Below are positions 1 through 8,585 of a stretch of DNA of 64,000 nt, in pieces. How positions within the stretch are numbered: the first letter of the stretch is position 1; the number at the start of each line of letters is the position of its first letter. The notes beneath the pieces are model-generated. The model did not search any database, had not been told where the DNA came from, and was given only the letters and a program-made list of their open reading frames with translations. Source of the stretch: Methylorubrum rhodinum (GTDB lineage: Bacteria; Pseudomonadota; Alphaproteobacteria; Rhizobiales; Beijerinckiaceae); NCBI RefSeq assembly GCF_014199935.1, contig NZ_JACHOP010000011.1, forward strand, positions 90,092 to 154,091, in the 5' to 3' direction. Made by a program: the position numbers and the translations under genes.

Positions 1-1
1 C

Positions 2-721
2 GTCCTGTCGGGCTACGACTGGGGCTACGAGCGCATCTCCGGGGCGCTGGTCATGACCGAGATCGGCACCAAGACCACCTACGCCACCCATGCCTATCCC
101 GGTCGCGTCTCGCTCACCGGCTTCGTCAACACCGCCGACCACGACGACAACTTCAAGACCGTGTTCGGCACATCGAAGGGCCTCAACCCCGGCGATCCGG
201 TGCTGCAGAAGTCCGGCACCTCGGGCGTCGTGCTCACCGGCACCCAGACGGTGTGGCGGGCCGATGCCGGGCTGATCACCAAGGGCGACGTGAACCTGCA
301 CCCCACCGCGATCTCGCTCTACACCGGCACCGGCTACGCCTTCGATCCGACGATCCCGATCCGCTTCAACTCGTTCTTCGGCGTGCTCCTGGAGGCCCCC
401 GACCAGAGCCGGCCGAACGACACCTACGGCCTCAAGGTCAACTGGCAGCGCCTCAACGAGAACTACACCCAGTTCCTGGCGGACGCGAACTTCATCTCCG
501 GCGGCTCCGGCGCGCCGTATTCGCGCGACAAGCTGATCTTCGAAGCCAACGCGCACCTCGACATCGGCAAGGGCGTGATCCTCGAGCCCGTTGTCCAGTA
601 CGTCGTCAACCCGAACTCGTTCTGGAACCCCTACACGGCGCGCCGCGCCAGGGACGGCTTCTACGGCGGCTTCACCCTCGTCGTGCCGCTCGGAACCCTC
701 CTCGGCCTCGCGCCGGGCTGA
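2..721 (+). CDS. Carbohydrate-selective porin, OprB family (5' truncated)
   Basis: The frame is open from the first bases of the window, so the start lies upstream; an internal ATG at 53 is not the real start. The visible 239 residues are the C-terminal part of an outer-membrane beta-barrel: alternating polar/hydrophobic strands, features such as [20 protein letters not shown] and a final [18 protein letters not shown] strand. This fits OprB-type porins, which let sugars and other small solutes diffuse across the outer membrane. It lies 71 bp upstream of amiE on the same strand, so it could serve amide or solute uptake, but that link is inference. The family call rests on the C-terminus only. 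Confidence 0.75.
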   Translation, partial: VLSGYDWGYERISGALVMTEIGTKTTYATHAYPGRVSLTGFVNTADHDDNFKTVFGTSKGLNPGDPVLQKSGTSGVVLTGTQTVWRADAGLITKGDVNLHPTAISLYTGTGYAFDPTIPIRFNSFFGVLLEAPDQSRPNDTYGLKVNWQRLNENYTQFLADANFISGGSGAPYSRDKLIFEANAHLDIGKGVILEPVVQYVVNPNSFWNPYTARRARDGFYGGFTLVVPLGTLLGLAPG

Positions 722-792
722 AGGCTCAAGCTCAGGGCCGCGGGCAACCCGCGGCCCCTCCCCAAAACCAGTTCAGAGTGGAGGACAACGCC

Positions 793-1845
793 ATGATGCA
801 CGGCGACATCTCATCGAGCCAGGACAGCGTCGGCGTGGCGGTGGTGAACTACACGATGCCCCGCCTGCACACCAAGGCCGAAGTGATCGAGAACGCCAAG
901 AAGATCGGCGACATGATCGTCGGGATGAAGGCCGGCCTGCCGGGCCTCGATCTCGTGATCTTCCCCGAATATTCGACCCACGGCATCATGTACGACGCCG
1001 CCGAGATGTACGAGACCGCCGCCAGCATCCCCGGCGCGGAGACCGAAATCTTTGCGGATGCCTGCCGCAAGGCGAAAGTCTGGGGTGTGTTCTCGCTCAC
1101 GGGTGAGCGGCACGAGGAGCATCCCCACAAGGCGCCCTACAACACCCTCATCCTGATGAACGACCAGGGCGAGATCGTCCAGAAATACCGCAAGATCATG
1201 CCCTGGACCCCGATCGAGGGCTGGTATCCGGGTGATCGCACCTACGTCTCGGACGGGCCCAAGGGCCTCAAGATCAGCCTCATCATCTGCGACGACGGCA
1301 ACTATCCCGAGATCTGGCGCGACTGCGCCATGCGCGGCGCCGAACTCATCATCCGCTGCCAGGGCTACATGTACCCGGCCAAAGAGCAGCAGGTGCTGAT
1401 CTCGAAGGCGATGGCGTTCGCCAACAACACCTACGTCGCGGTCGCGAACGCCGCGGGCTTCGACGGCGTCTACTCGTATTTCGGCCACTCGGCGATCATC
1501 GGCTTCGACGGGCGCACGCTCGGCGAATGCGGCGAGGAGCCGATGGGCATCCAGTACGCGGCGCTGTCGAAGTTCCTGATCCGCGACTTCCGCGCCCACG
1601 GCCAGTCGGAGAACCACCTCTTCAAGCTGCTGCACCGCGGCTATACCGGCATGATCAACTCGAAGGAGAACCGGCACGGGATGTCGGAATGCCCCTACGA
1701 CTTCTACCGCCGCTGGATCGAGGATCCCGACGCCACCCGCGACGCCGTGCGCGCCATCACCCGCTCCAGCGTCGGCACCGAGGAATGCCCGATCGAGGGC
1801 ATTCCCTTCGTCGGCAAGGGCGAGGGTCCGCCCGACCCGCGGTGA
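793..1845 (+). CDS. amiE: Aliphatic amidase
   Basis: Hydrolyses short-chain aliphatic amides to carboxylate and ammonia in the cytoplasm (nitrilase superfamily). The 350-residue product begins [20 protein letters not shown], nearly the Pseudomonas AmiE N-terminus, and matches the family in length. The Glu-Lys-Cys triad is intact: E59 in FPEYS, K134 in KYRKIMPW, C166 in LIICDDGN. The frame is open upstream to about 253, but the ATG at 793 is chosen because GGAGG lies 8 bp before it and family homology starts exactly there; 796 is an adjacent alternative ATG. A paralogue, formamidase (AmiF), is the main alternative, but the N-terminus favours AmiE. Confidence 0.93.
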   Translation: MMHGDISSSQDSVGVAVVNYTMPRLHTKAEVIENAKKIGDMIVGMKAGLPGLDLVIFPEYSTHGIMYDAAEMYETAASIPGAETEIFADACRKAKVWGVFSLTGERHEEHPHKAPYNTLILMNDQGEIVQKYRKIMPWTPIEGWYPGDRTYVSDGPKGLKISLIICDDGNYPEIWRDCAMRGAELIIRCQGYMYPAKEQQVLISKAMAFANNTYVAVANAAGFDGVYSYFGHSAIIGFDGRTLGECGEEPMGIQYAALSKFLIRDFRAHGQSENHLFKLLHRGYTGMINSKENRHGMSECPYDFYRRWIEDPDATRDAVRAITRSSVGTEECPIEGIPFVGKGEGPPDPR

Positions 1846-1879
1846 GCGAGACCGCCGCCGGGACGGCCGAGCGGGTCGC

Positions 1880-1901
1880 CGGCCCTTCCGCGGAAGGGCC
1901 G
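1880..1901. terminator. Perfect palindrome between convergent genes
   Basis: CGGCCCTTCC followed by GCGGAAGGGCCG gives an 11-bp perfect hairpin 35 bp after the amiE stop and 28 bp beyond the stop of the convergent DUF1508 gene. There is no T-run on either side, so it is a plausible but unproven shared transcription stop. Confidence 0.4.
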
Positions 1902-1928
1902 CGGGTCAGGACGCGATGGACGTCCCGA

Positions 1929-2114
1929 TCACTTCTGCAAGACTTTCGTGACCGCGGCATCTCGCTTGATGTCCGCGATCTCCCGGAGGCATTTTTCCTT
2001 CGATTCGAGCGATCGCGTGCTTTTGGCGAGGACGAAACCTGAATCCGTCTCAAGGCGCCAACTGTGAGCATTGTCGCCGACATTGTTCCCGTCTTGAACG
2101 ATGACGAATTTCAT
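1929..2114 (-). CDS. Small DUF1508 (YegP-like) protein
   Basis: A 61-residue protein beginning MKFVIVQDGNN. It contains the core of DUF1508: WRLETDSGFVLAKSTRSLESK, then a short helix with a spaced Ile (REIADIKRD). DUF1508 proteins are small alpha/beta proteins of unknown function, often in tandem; this has a single unit. The frame extends upstream to 2231, but ATG 2114 is preferred because GGGGG lies about 8 bp before it and the upstream residues do not look coding. It is convergent with amiE. Confidence 0.6.
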   Translation of the reverse strand: MKFVIVQDGNNVGDNAHSWRLETDSGFVLAKSTRSLESKEKCLREIADIKRDAAVTKVLQK

Positions 2115-2547
2115 GGCTCTGCACCCCCGATATTGAACGACTCGAAGCAAATTTCTTGCCACGCTCCCTGTCGAGGCTTTTGCGAATTTCCGGTTGTTTT
2201 CTTCTCTGTCGGACTTCTCTGAGTCGACCAAGAAAGCCAGCTTCCCCGCCTCGGCTCATAGAGCTTCGCAGTATAGCGTCGCCCCCGTGATGGCGACAAG
2301 GCGTCGACGGAGCGGAAAATTCGGGAAACACCGCTTCCGCGGAGGCAGCCGTCGGCGTTCCGGGGCCGGAGGTTGATCCCCCGCTCAAGGGGGCAACGGA
2401 GAGGGGTGAAGCCGCGGGCCGGACGTGGGGAATGCGGCTGCGCCAGGAGCGATCGACGGTGCGCGGCAAGTGTCGTTCACGACGCTTCCACTGCGCCGTC
2501 GAACCCGAACTGGCGCGGATCGGTGACCGGGAGCCTTGAGAGGACCC
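2115..2547. other. Intergenic stretch, no gene recognised
   Basis: Frames here are short and lack recognisable motifs. The part next to 2114 is relatively AT-rich and probably holds the promoter of the DUF1508 gene. Nothing else is seen. Confidence 0.5.
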
Positions 2548-3297
2548 TCAAGGGGTCTCATCGGCCGGCAGGGCGATGAACCACTCGTGCGGTCCGGTCA
2601 GCCGGTCGATCATCGCGGGCTGCAGTTGAAAACCTTCGGGATCGTCCTCGATCAGGCCGGAGACCTGGGAGGCGTGGGCCTCCACCGCCCGGCGCTTGGC
2701 CGCGCGCTCGTCCTCGACCGAGAGGCGGCAGCCGGTCGGCGCCGGCCCGACCTCGCGCTCCGGCGGCAGGGTCCAACCCCAGACCGGGTAGGCGTGGAAG
2801 GCCGCCCCCGGCAGGTGTTTCCGGGCGAGATCGACGATGGCGGCGGAGGCCGTGTGGTCGCAATGCGGGTCGTGCTTCCACGTCACGAACACGGCGTTCG
2901 CCCCGGCTTTTTCCGCGATCCCGGCGATCCGGGCCGCGGCGTCCTCGGCTTGCGGGCCCTCGCTCGGCACGCCGCCGTCGGGCAGGCGCAGGAAGTGGAC
3001 ATGCTCGGCCCCGAGCCCCAACGCGGCCATGGCCGCGATCGTCTCGGATTCGCGAAGATCGCGCAGGCGATCGTGCGGAAAGGCCTTGGAGTTCGGGTGC
3101 GAGCCGCAGCCGTCGCTGACGATGACGACGCGGACCGGGCGGCCGCGCGCCAGCGCCTGCACGATCAGCCCGCCGCAGCCGAGGCTCTCGTCGTCCGGGT
3201 GGGGCGCCACCACGACGAGGCCGCCCTCCGGCACGAGGGTCTCGAAGGGGGCCACCGGCAGGGTCTTCACGGCTTCGAAAAAGGTGTCGGCGCGCAT
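2548..3297 (-). CDS. PIG-L / LmbE family zinc deacetylase
   Basis: A 249-residue member of the PIG-L superfamily, Zn-dependent N-deacetylases acting on N-acetylglucosaminyl conjugates and related amides. The metal and catalytic signature PHPDDE is near residue 33, the strand VVIVSDG follows, and a second metal motif (HDPHCDHTAS) is near residue 142. ATG 3297 lies 25 bp after the queC stop on the same strand, so it is probably the last gene of a queD-queC operon. The natural substrate cannot be read from sequence; a role in queuosine metabolism is not established. Confidence 0.85.
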   Translation of the reverse strand: MRADTFFEAVKTLPVAPFETLVPEGGLVVVAPHPDDESLGCGGLIVQALARGRPVRVVIVSDGCGSHPNSKAFPHDRLRDLRESETIAAMAALGLGAEHVHFLRLPDGGVPSEGPQAEDAAARIAGIAEKAGANAVFVTWKHDPHCDHTASAAIVDLARKHLPGAAFHAYPVWGWTLPPEREVGPAPTGCRLSVEDERAAKRRAVEAHASQVSGLIEDDPEGFQLQPAMIDRLTGPHEWFIALPADETP

Positions 3298-3322
3298 GGG
3301 CTGCTCCTTTCCTCGAACACGG

Positions 3323-4057
3323 TCAGTCGGCTCGCGCCGCGCGGTAGCGCGAAAACCCCTTGGCGCGCAGGTCGCAGGCCGGGCAGGTGCCGCAGCCGTA
3401 GCCCCACGGATGGCGCGCGCCGCGCTCGCCGAGATAGCAGGTGTGGCTCTCCTCGACGATGAGGTCCACCAGGGCCCGGCCGCCGAGTTCCTCGGCCAGA
3501 GCCCAGGTCTGCGCCTTGTCGAGCCACATCAGCGGCGTGTGCAGCACGAAGCGGCGCTCCATGCCGAGGTTGAGCGCGACCTGCATCGCCTTGATCGTGT
3601 CGTCGCGGCAATCGGGATAGCCCGAATAGTCGGTCTCGCACATGCCGCCGACGATGTGGCGCAGGCCCCGCCGGTAGGCGAGCGCGGCGGCGAAGGTCAG
3701 GAAGGCGAGGTTGCGCCCCGGCACGAAGGTGTTGGGCAGCCCGTCCCGCTCCAGCCTGATCTCGCTCTCGCGGGTCAGCGCCGTCTCGGAGATCTCGCCG
3801 AGCGCCCCGAGATCGAGGGTGTGGTCGCGCCCGAGCCGGCGCCACCACGCCCGGTCGCGCGCCGTCATGCCCTTGCGTAAGGCGGAGCGCCGCTCCAGCT
3901 CGACCCGGTGGCGCTGGCCGTAATCGAAGCCGAGCGTCTCGACGCGGGGAAAGCGGTCGAGCGCCCAGGCGAGGCAGGTGGCCGAATCCTGGCCGCCCGA
4001 GAACAGCACCAGGGCGCCCGAATCGCCGTCCTCCGCTGCCCTCTCGGCCATGTTCAT
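3323..4057 (-). CDS. queC: 7-cyano-7-deazaguanine synthase
   Basis: ATP-dependent conversion of 7-carboxy-7-deazaguanine to preQ0 in the queuosine pathway (cytoplasm). The 244-residue product has the PP-loop [10 protein letters not shown] near the N-terminus and the C-terminal zinc-binding cysteines in HTCYLGERG and [15 protein letters not shown]. The frame is open further upstream, but ATG 4057 overlaps the queD stop as ATGA and matches the family N-terminus, indicating translational coupling. queE lies about 1.9 kb away on the same strand beyond a plus-strand reductase gene, so three pathway genes are local. Confidence 0.95.
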   Translation of the reverse strand: MNMAERAAEDGDSGALVLFSGGQDSATCLAWALDRFPRVETLGFDYGQRHRVELERRSALRKGMTARDRAWWRRLGRDHTLDLGALGEISETALTRESEIRLERDGLPNTFVPGRNLAFLTFAAALAYRRGLRHIVGGMCETDYSGYPDCRDDTIKAMQVALNLGMERRFVLHTPLMWLDKAQTWALAEELGGRALVDLIVEESHTCYLGERGARHPWGYGCGTCPACDLRAKGFSRYRAARAD

Positions 4058-4410
4058 TCGCCCTCGTATTCGGCCCAGGAGAGCGGCGTCTCGAACACGC
4101 GCACGCGCGACAGGCCGGGGATCGCGGGCTTGGCCCGATGCCAGATCCAGGCCGCGATGTGCTCGGCGGTCGGGTTCTCCAGCCCCTCGATCTCGTTGAG
4201 GCAATGGTGGTCGAGCCGCTCCAGCAGGGGCGCGAAGGCGCTCTCGATGTCGTAGAAATCGACGACCCAGCCCGTGGTCGCGTCGATTGCGCCCGAGACC
4301 GTCAGCTCGACGCGGTAGGAATGCCCGTGCATGCGGTGGCAGCGATGCGTGACGGGCACGTTGGGCAGGCGGTGCGCCGCCTCGAAGGTGAAGGCCTGGG
4401 TGATCTTCAT
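4054..4410 (-). CDS. queD: 6-carboxy-5,6,7,8-tetrahydropterin synthase
   Basis: Makes 6-carboxytetrahydropterin from dihydroneopterin triphosphate, an early step of queuosine synthesis. The 118-residue product starts [15 protein letters not shown] and carries the zinc histidines in AAHRLPN and [12 protein letters not shown], plus the later motif [17 protein letters not shown]. The frame is open upstream to 4500 (with an ATG at 4440), but family homology begins at MKITQ. It is first in an operon with queC and the PIG-L gene. Confidence 0.93.
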   Translation of the reverse strand: MKITQAFTFEAAHRLPNVPVTHRCHRMHGHSYRVELTVSGAIDATTGWVVDFYDIESAFAPLLERLDHHCLNEIEGLENPTAEHIAAWIWHRAKPAIPGLSRVRVFETPLSWAEYEGE

Positions 4411-4583
4411 GGGCGTCTCAGCCGGCCCATGGGCCGGCATCGGGTTGGCGGGAGTGGGGCTCTGATGGGCCGATATGTCACCGAACCCGCCGGAATGCAC
4501 GCGGGGCCCGGGTCAGGCCGAGGCAGCGAGATCGGGCAAAGGGAGAAACCGATACCGCGACAGGGCCCCTTCTCACCCTCGCC

Positions 4584-4735
4584 CGTCATTCCGGGGCCGC
4601 GCAGCGGAACCCGGCCCCGAAGGGGCGCGCCGAAGGCGTGCAATCCACCCGTGATGCATGGTGCTCGGCCGAAGTCGAACCGTCGCGGCCAGCCGTGGAT
4701 TCCGGGTTCGCCTTCGGCGCCCCGGAATGACGGCG
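4584..4735. repeat. Dispersed ~150-bp imperfect inverted repeat, family R1, copy 1
   Basis: The ends are CGTCATTCCGGGGCC and its inverted counterpart GGCGCCCCGGAATGACGG. The interior has the landmarks CGAAGGGGCGCGCCGAAGGC, GTGCAATCCACC and GTGGATTCCGGGTTCGCC. Related copies occur at 29698-29836 and 35238-35390. It lies in the otherwise empty 494-bp gap between queD and the reductase gene. This is typical of short non-coding palindromic elements; no transposase is encoded. Confidence 0.85.
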
Positions 4736-4904
4736 GAGGTTCGAGATCGCGTCGTTGGCCCTGCAACCCGAGGCCGATATCCTCTGGTCCGTGCCTGATC
4801 CTCAGGAACCGGCACACGCACTGACCGGTTCGTGAAGCTTCCGAGGCCCGCGGGCCCAATCCCCAAAAACGTCAAGCGCAGCGGCTGGAAGGCCCGGAGC
4901 CCTC

Positions 4905-5969
4905 ATGAGCGGAACCGCACTGATCGCTGGCGTCAGCGGCATCGTCGGCAACAACCTCGCCCGCCATCTCGTAGCTACGGGCTTCACGGTCCACGGCCTC
5001 GCCCGGCGTCCGCCCACCGACATCGATGGCGTCGCGCCGGTGGCGGCCGACCTGCTCGATCCGGAGAGCCTGCGGGCGGCGCTGGCCGAGCTGCGGCCTG
5101 CCTACGTCTTCATCACCACCTGGCTGCGCCAGGAAACGGAGGCCGAGAACATCCGGGTCAACGCCGCGATGGTGCGCAACCTCCTCGACGCGGTGCGGCC
5201 CGCCGGCTCCGTCCGCCACGTCGCCCTGGTGACGGGCCTCAAGCACTATCTCGGACCCTTCGAGGCCTACGGGAAGGGCATGCTGCCGGCCACGCCCTTC
5301 CGCGAGGAGCAGGGCCGGCTCGACATCGAGAACTTTTATTACGCGCAAGAGGACGAGGTGTTCGCCGCTGCGGAACGGCAAAAGTTCGGCTGGAGCGTGC
5401 ATCGCCCGCACACGATCATCGGCTACGCGCTCGGCAACGCCATGAACATGGGCGTGACGCTGGCGGCCTACGCCACGCTCTGCCGCGAGACCGGGCGGCC
5501 GTTCCGCTTCCCCGGCTCGGCGGCGCAGTGGAGCGGGCTCACCGACATGACCGACGCGCGGCTGCTCGCCCGGCATCTCACCTGGGCGGCCACGACGCCC
5601 GAGGCTCGCAACGAGGCCTTCAACGTCGTCAACGGCGACGTCTTCCGCTGGAGCTGGATGTGGGGGCGGCTCGCGGCGTGGTTCGGCCTGGAGGCGGCGC
5701 CCTTCGATGGGGAGCCCAACCCGCTGGAATCGCAGATGGCGGGTGCCGGCCCGCTCTGGGCCGAGATCGCGGACCGGCACGGCCTGATCGAGCCCGACCT
5801 CGCCCGCGTCGCCTCGGCGTGGCACACCGACGCCGATCTCGGCCGGCCGATCGAGGTGGTGACCGACATGAGCAAGAGCCGCCGCCTCGGCTTCCTCGAC
5901 TATCAGGCGACGGACGACGCGTTCTTCGACTTGTTCGCGCGGCTGCGGGCCGCGCGCGTCATCCCGTGA
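4905..5969 (+). CDS. SDR-family oxidoreductase, PRISE-like
   Basis: A 354-residue NAD(P)H-dependent extended SDR. It starts with the dinucleotide fold ALIAGVSGIVGNNLARHL and carries the signature segments of the progesterone 5-beta-reductase/iridoid-synthase-like (PRISE) group: VTGLKHYLGPFEAYG, DIENFYYAQEDEVF and HRPHTIIGYALGNAMNMG. The Lys of TGLKHY and a Tyr of NFYYxQED are the expected active-site residues in that group. Members reduce activated C=C bonds of enones; the bacterial substrate is unknown. ATG 4905 follows GGAG at a good distance. It lies between queD/queC and queE on the opposite strand and is probably unrelated to queuosine. Confidence 0.82.
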   Translation: MSGTALIAGVSGIVGNNLARHLVATGFTVHGLARRPPTDIDGVAPVAADLLDPESLRAALAELRPAYVFITTWLRQETEAENIRVNAAMVRNLLDAVRPAGSVRHVALVTGLKHYLGPFEAYGKGMLPATPFREEQGRLDIENFYYAQEDEVFAAAERQKFGWSVHRPHTIIGYALGNAMNMGVTLAAYATLCRETGRPFRFPGSAAQWSGLTDMTDARLLARHLTWAATTPEARNEAFNVVNGDVFRWSWMWGRLAAWFGLEAAPFDGEPNPLESQMAGAGPLWAEIADRHGLIEPDLARVASAWHTDADLGRPIEVVTDMSKSRRLGFLDYQATDDAFFDLFARLRAARVIP

Positions 5970-5972
5970 TTA

Positions 5973-6605
5973 TCAAGGAATCCCGATGATCTTGTGCGTC
6001 TGGAGCGACAACCGCCAGCGCGCATCCGCCCGGCAATAGGCCACCGCGGCGGCGGTGTTGGCGGCGGCGTCGGGTCCGTCCATCGGCTGGAGGAAGCGGT
6101 GGCGGAAGGGCAACTCCGCGAATCTGTCCGGCGGCGCCTCGGCTTGCGGGAAGACGAGCTTGAGTTCGTGGCCCGAGGTCTGCGCCAGCGCATTTCCGGC
6201 CTTCGGGCTCACGCAGATCCAGTCGATGCCGGGCGGGGCGGGCAGCGTGCCGTTGGTCTCCACCGCCACTTCGAAGTTTTGGGCGTGGACGGCCTCGATC
6301 AGCGCGGCGTCGAGTTGCAGCAGCGGCTCGCCGCCGGTGAAGACGACGTAGCGGTTCGCTTCGCCGCCTTCCCAAGTGGCCGCGATGGCCTCACTCAGGG
6401 CCGCGGCATCGGAAAAACGTCCGCCGCCCTCGCCGTCCATCCCGATGAAATCGGTGTCGCAGAAGGTGCAGGCCGCTTCGGCCCGGTCCTCCTCGCGGCC
6501 GGACCAGAGATTGCAGCCGGCGAATCGGCAGAACACCGCCGCGCGCCCGGCCTGGGCGCCCTCGCCCTGGAGGGTGTGGAACAGTTCCTTGACCGCGTAG
6601 GACAT
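5973..6605 (-). CDS. queE: 7-carboxy-7-deazaguanine synthase, radical SAM
   Basis: Converts 6-carboxytetrahydropterin to 7-carboxy-7-deazaguanine. The 210-residue product starts MSYAVKELFHTLQGEG, typical for QueE. The cluster-binding cysteines have the expanded spacing CNLW...ACTFCDTDF, i.e. C-x14-C-x2-C, rather than the radical SAM C-x3-C-x2-C; this variant is known from some proteobacterial QueE proteins. FTGGEPLLQ follows. ATG 6605 is preferred over the upstream ATG 6650 because homology begins there. It ends 3 bp from the stop of the convergent reductase gene. Confidence 0.93.
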   Translation of the reverse strand: MSYAVKELFHTLQGEGAQAGRAAVFCRFAGCNLWSGREEDRAEAACTFCDTDFIGMDGEGGGRFSDAAALSEAIAATWEGGEANRYVVFTGGEPLLQLDAALIEAVHAQNFEVAVETNGTLPAPPGIDWICVSPKAGNALAQTSGHELKLVFPQAEAPPDRFAELPFRHRFLQPMDGPDAAANTAAAVAYCRADARWRLSLQTHKIIGIP

Positions 6606-6861
6606 CGCCGACTTCGCTTGAGTGACGGCCCTGCCCATACAGGGGCGCATGGAACCGTGTCACGCCGCTCACGATTCCGCGGGCTTGAGCCCGCGGGCAA
6701 GCTTATCCGTTGGGAATCCGGCGGTTTCTGCCATGCTCTCGCCACGGAGGGCACGTTGATGATCCCGTGAATCCTCGCGCCGGACCCGATCGACGCCGCC
6801 CGACGGGCGGAGCGATGCCCGGCGCCTCTCCGAAAAACCCTTCCCGTCACCCTTGCCCGAG

Positions 6862-8352
6862 ATGAACCCGATGGTGAACCGAGTCTGGGGACGCCTGATC
6901 GCACCGCTCGCCGCTCTGGCCGCGCTCGCGGGCCCGGCGGCGGCGGTGACGACGCCGATCCTCGTGGTCGAGGCCGAGTCCGGCAAGGTGCTCTACAGCC
7001 AGGGCGCGACCGATCCCTGGTATCCGGCCTCCATCACCAAGCTGATGACGACCTATGTCGCCCTCGACATGGCGCGCCGCGGCAAGGTCTCCCTCGACAC
7101 GCTGCTCACCGTCACCCCCGAGGCCGCGGCCGAGCCGCCCTCGAAGATGGGCTTCAAGCCCGGCACCCAGATCACCCTGGAGAACGCCCTCAAGATCATC
7201 ATGGTCAAGTCGGCCAACGACGTGTCGTGGACGATCGCGGAAGGCCTCGGCGGCTCGGTCGAGGGCTTCGCCGACATGATGAACGAGACCGCGCACCGGA
7301 TCGGCATGCGCGAGAGCCGCTGGTACAACCCCAACGGCCTGCCCGAGCCGCGGCAATGGACCACCGCCCGCGACATGGCGATCCTGGCGCGTGCCCTGAT
7401 GCGCGACTTCCCCGACCAGCAAGGGCTCTTCTCGATCTCGGCGATCCAGTTCGGCAAGGCCGTGATGGCCAACCACAACGGCCTGCTCGGGCGCTATCCC
7501 GGTGCCGACGGGATGAAGACCGGCTTCATCTGCTCGGGCGGCTTCAACGTGGTGGCGAGCGCGACCCGCGGGGGCCGGCGCATCATCACCGTGGTGATGG
7601 GCCAGCCGAGCGCCCGCGAGCGCGACATCAAGGCCGCCGACCTGTTCGATTACGGCTTCGGCCAGTCCGCGGGCTGGACCGCGCAGACGCTGGAGACCCT
7701 GCCGCCCTCGAACCTCGCCGGCCCGCCGGACCTGCGGCCCTACATCTGCGACAAGCGCAAGCCCTTGCCCGTCGACGAGGGGCCGGGCGCGCTGACCGCG
7801 GGCGCCGACGCCACCGCCACGCAGCTGTTCGGCTCGGCCACCGCCGACACCTCGAACCTCGCCTTCGCGGCGCTCAGCGCGGCCAATGTCCGCGGGCGCG
7901 CCCTGCCCCCGCGCGCCCCGCTCCAGCCCGTCGCCGTCTGGACCGGCCGCAGCCCGGCCGAGGGCGCCGCGGCGCTCGCTCAGGCCGAGCAGGAGGCCCA
8001 GGCCTCCAAGGAAGCCGCTCACACCGCCAAGTTGGAGGCCGCCCGGCAGAAGCGCGAGGAAGCCAAGGCGGCCCAGAAGGCTGCTCAAGCCGCGAAGGCC
8101 GAGGCCAACAAGCAGGCCGCCGCCGAAAAGGCCGCCAAGGCCCGGGCCGCCGCCGTGACCGCGCCGAAGCCCGCCGCCAAGGACAAGGTCCCGGCTGCTG
8201 CCAGCGCCTACACCGCTGCGGAAGCGCCGAAGCCGGCGCACAAGCCCGCCGAGAAGCCGGCGGCGAAGAAGGCCGAAGCGAAGCCCGCCGCCAAGAAGAC
8301 CGAGGCCAAGCCGGCGGCGAAGAAGGCCAAGGGCAAGGACGACGACGCTTAA
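6862..8352 (+). CDS. D-alanyl-D-alanine carboxypeptidase (PBP5/6 type) with Ala/Lys-rich tail
   Basis: Removes the terminal D-Ala from peptidoglycan stem pentapeptides in the periplasm. The 496-residue product has a signal peptide ending near AGPAAA and the three penicillin-binding motifs: SITK (ASITKLMTTY), SAN (VKSANDVSW) and KTG (DGMKTGFICSGG). The usual domain ends near residue 290. About 130 residues at the C-terminus are almost only Ala, Lys, Glu, Gln and Pro (KAAQKAAQAAKAEANKQ, then KPAAKK-type repeats), resembling a histone H1-like or wall-binding tail instead of the usual membrane-anchoring helix. The frame can start at TTG 6853; ATG 6862 or 6871 is more likely. Confidence 0.9.
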   Translation: MNPMVNRVWGRLIAPLAALAALAGPAAAVTTPILVVEAESGKVLYSQGATDPWYPASITKLMTTYVALDMARRGKVSLDTLLTVTPEAAAEPPSKMGFKPGTQITLENALKIIMVKSANDVSWTIAEGLGGSVEGFADMMNETAHRIGMRESRWYNPNGLPEPRQWTTARDMAILARALMRDFPDQQGLFSISAIQFGKAVMANHNGLLGRYPGADGMKTGFICSGGFNVVASATRGGRRIITVVMGQPSARERDIKAADLFDYGFGQSAGWTAQTLETLPPSNLAGPPDLRPYICDKRKPLPVDEGPGALTAGADATATQLFGSATADTSNLAFAALSAANVRGRALPPRAPLQPVAVWTGRSPAEGAAALAQAEQEAQASKEAAHTAKLEAARQKREEAKAAQKAAQAAKAEANKQAAAEKAAKARAAAVTAPKPAAKDKVPAAASAYTAAEAPKPAHKPAEKPAAKKAEAKPAAKKTEAKPAAKKAKGKDDDA

Positions 8353-8400
8353 GAGTCGTCAACATCGGCTCAGTAGCACTCGCCTCCATCGATGCGGGCA

Positions 8401-8512
8401 CTCTCCTCCCCCTTGCGGGGAGGAGGTAGGAGGTGGGGGTGGTGCCGGATGAGGCTCGGCGCTCCATCCTGCCCCCCACCCCGAACCCCTCCCCGCAAGG
8501 GGGAGGGGACAC
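8401..8512. repeat. GC-rich intergenic inverted repeat (family R4)
   Basis: CTCCTCCCCCTTGCGGGGAG at the left is mirrored by CTCCCCGCAAGGGGGAGGGG at the right, with an inner pair GGAGGTGGGGGTGG / CCCCCCACCCCGAAC. It occupies most of the 233-bp gap between the carboxypeptidase and the COG0523 gene, so it probably forms a long hairpin in RNA. It is coding-free. Confidence 0.7.
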
Positions 8513-8585
8513 GCGCCTCTTGCGTACTGGGCAACGAGACAAGACCTCCGTGTCGATCGCCCCTCGCTTAAAACCGGCCCGACCG

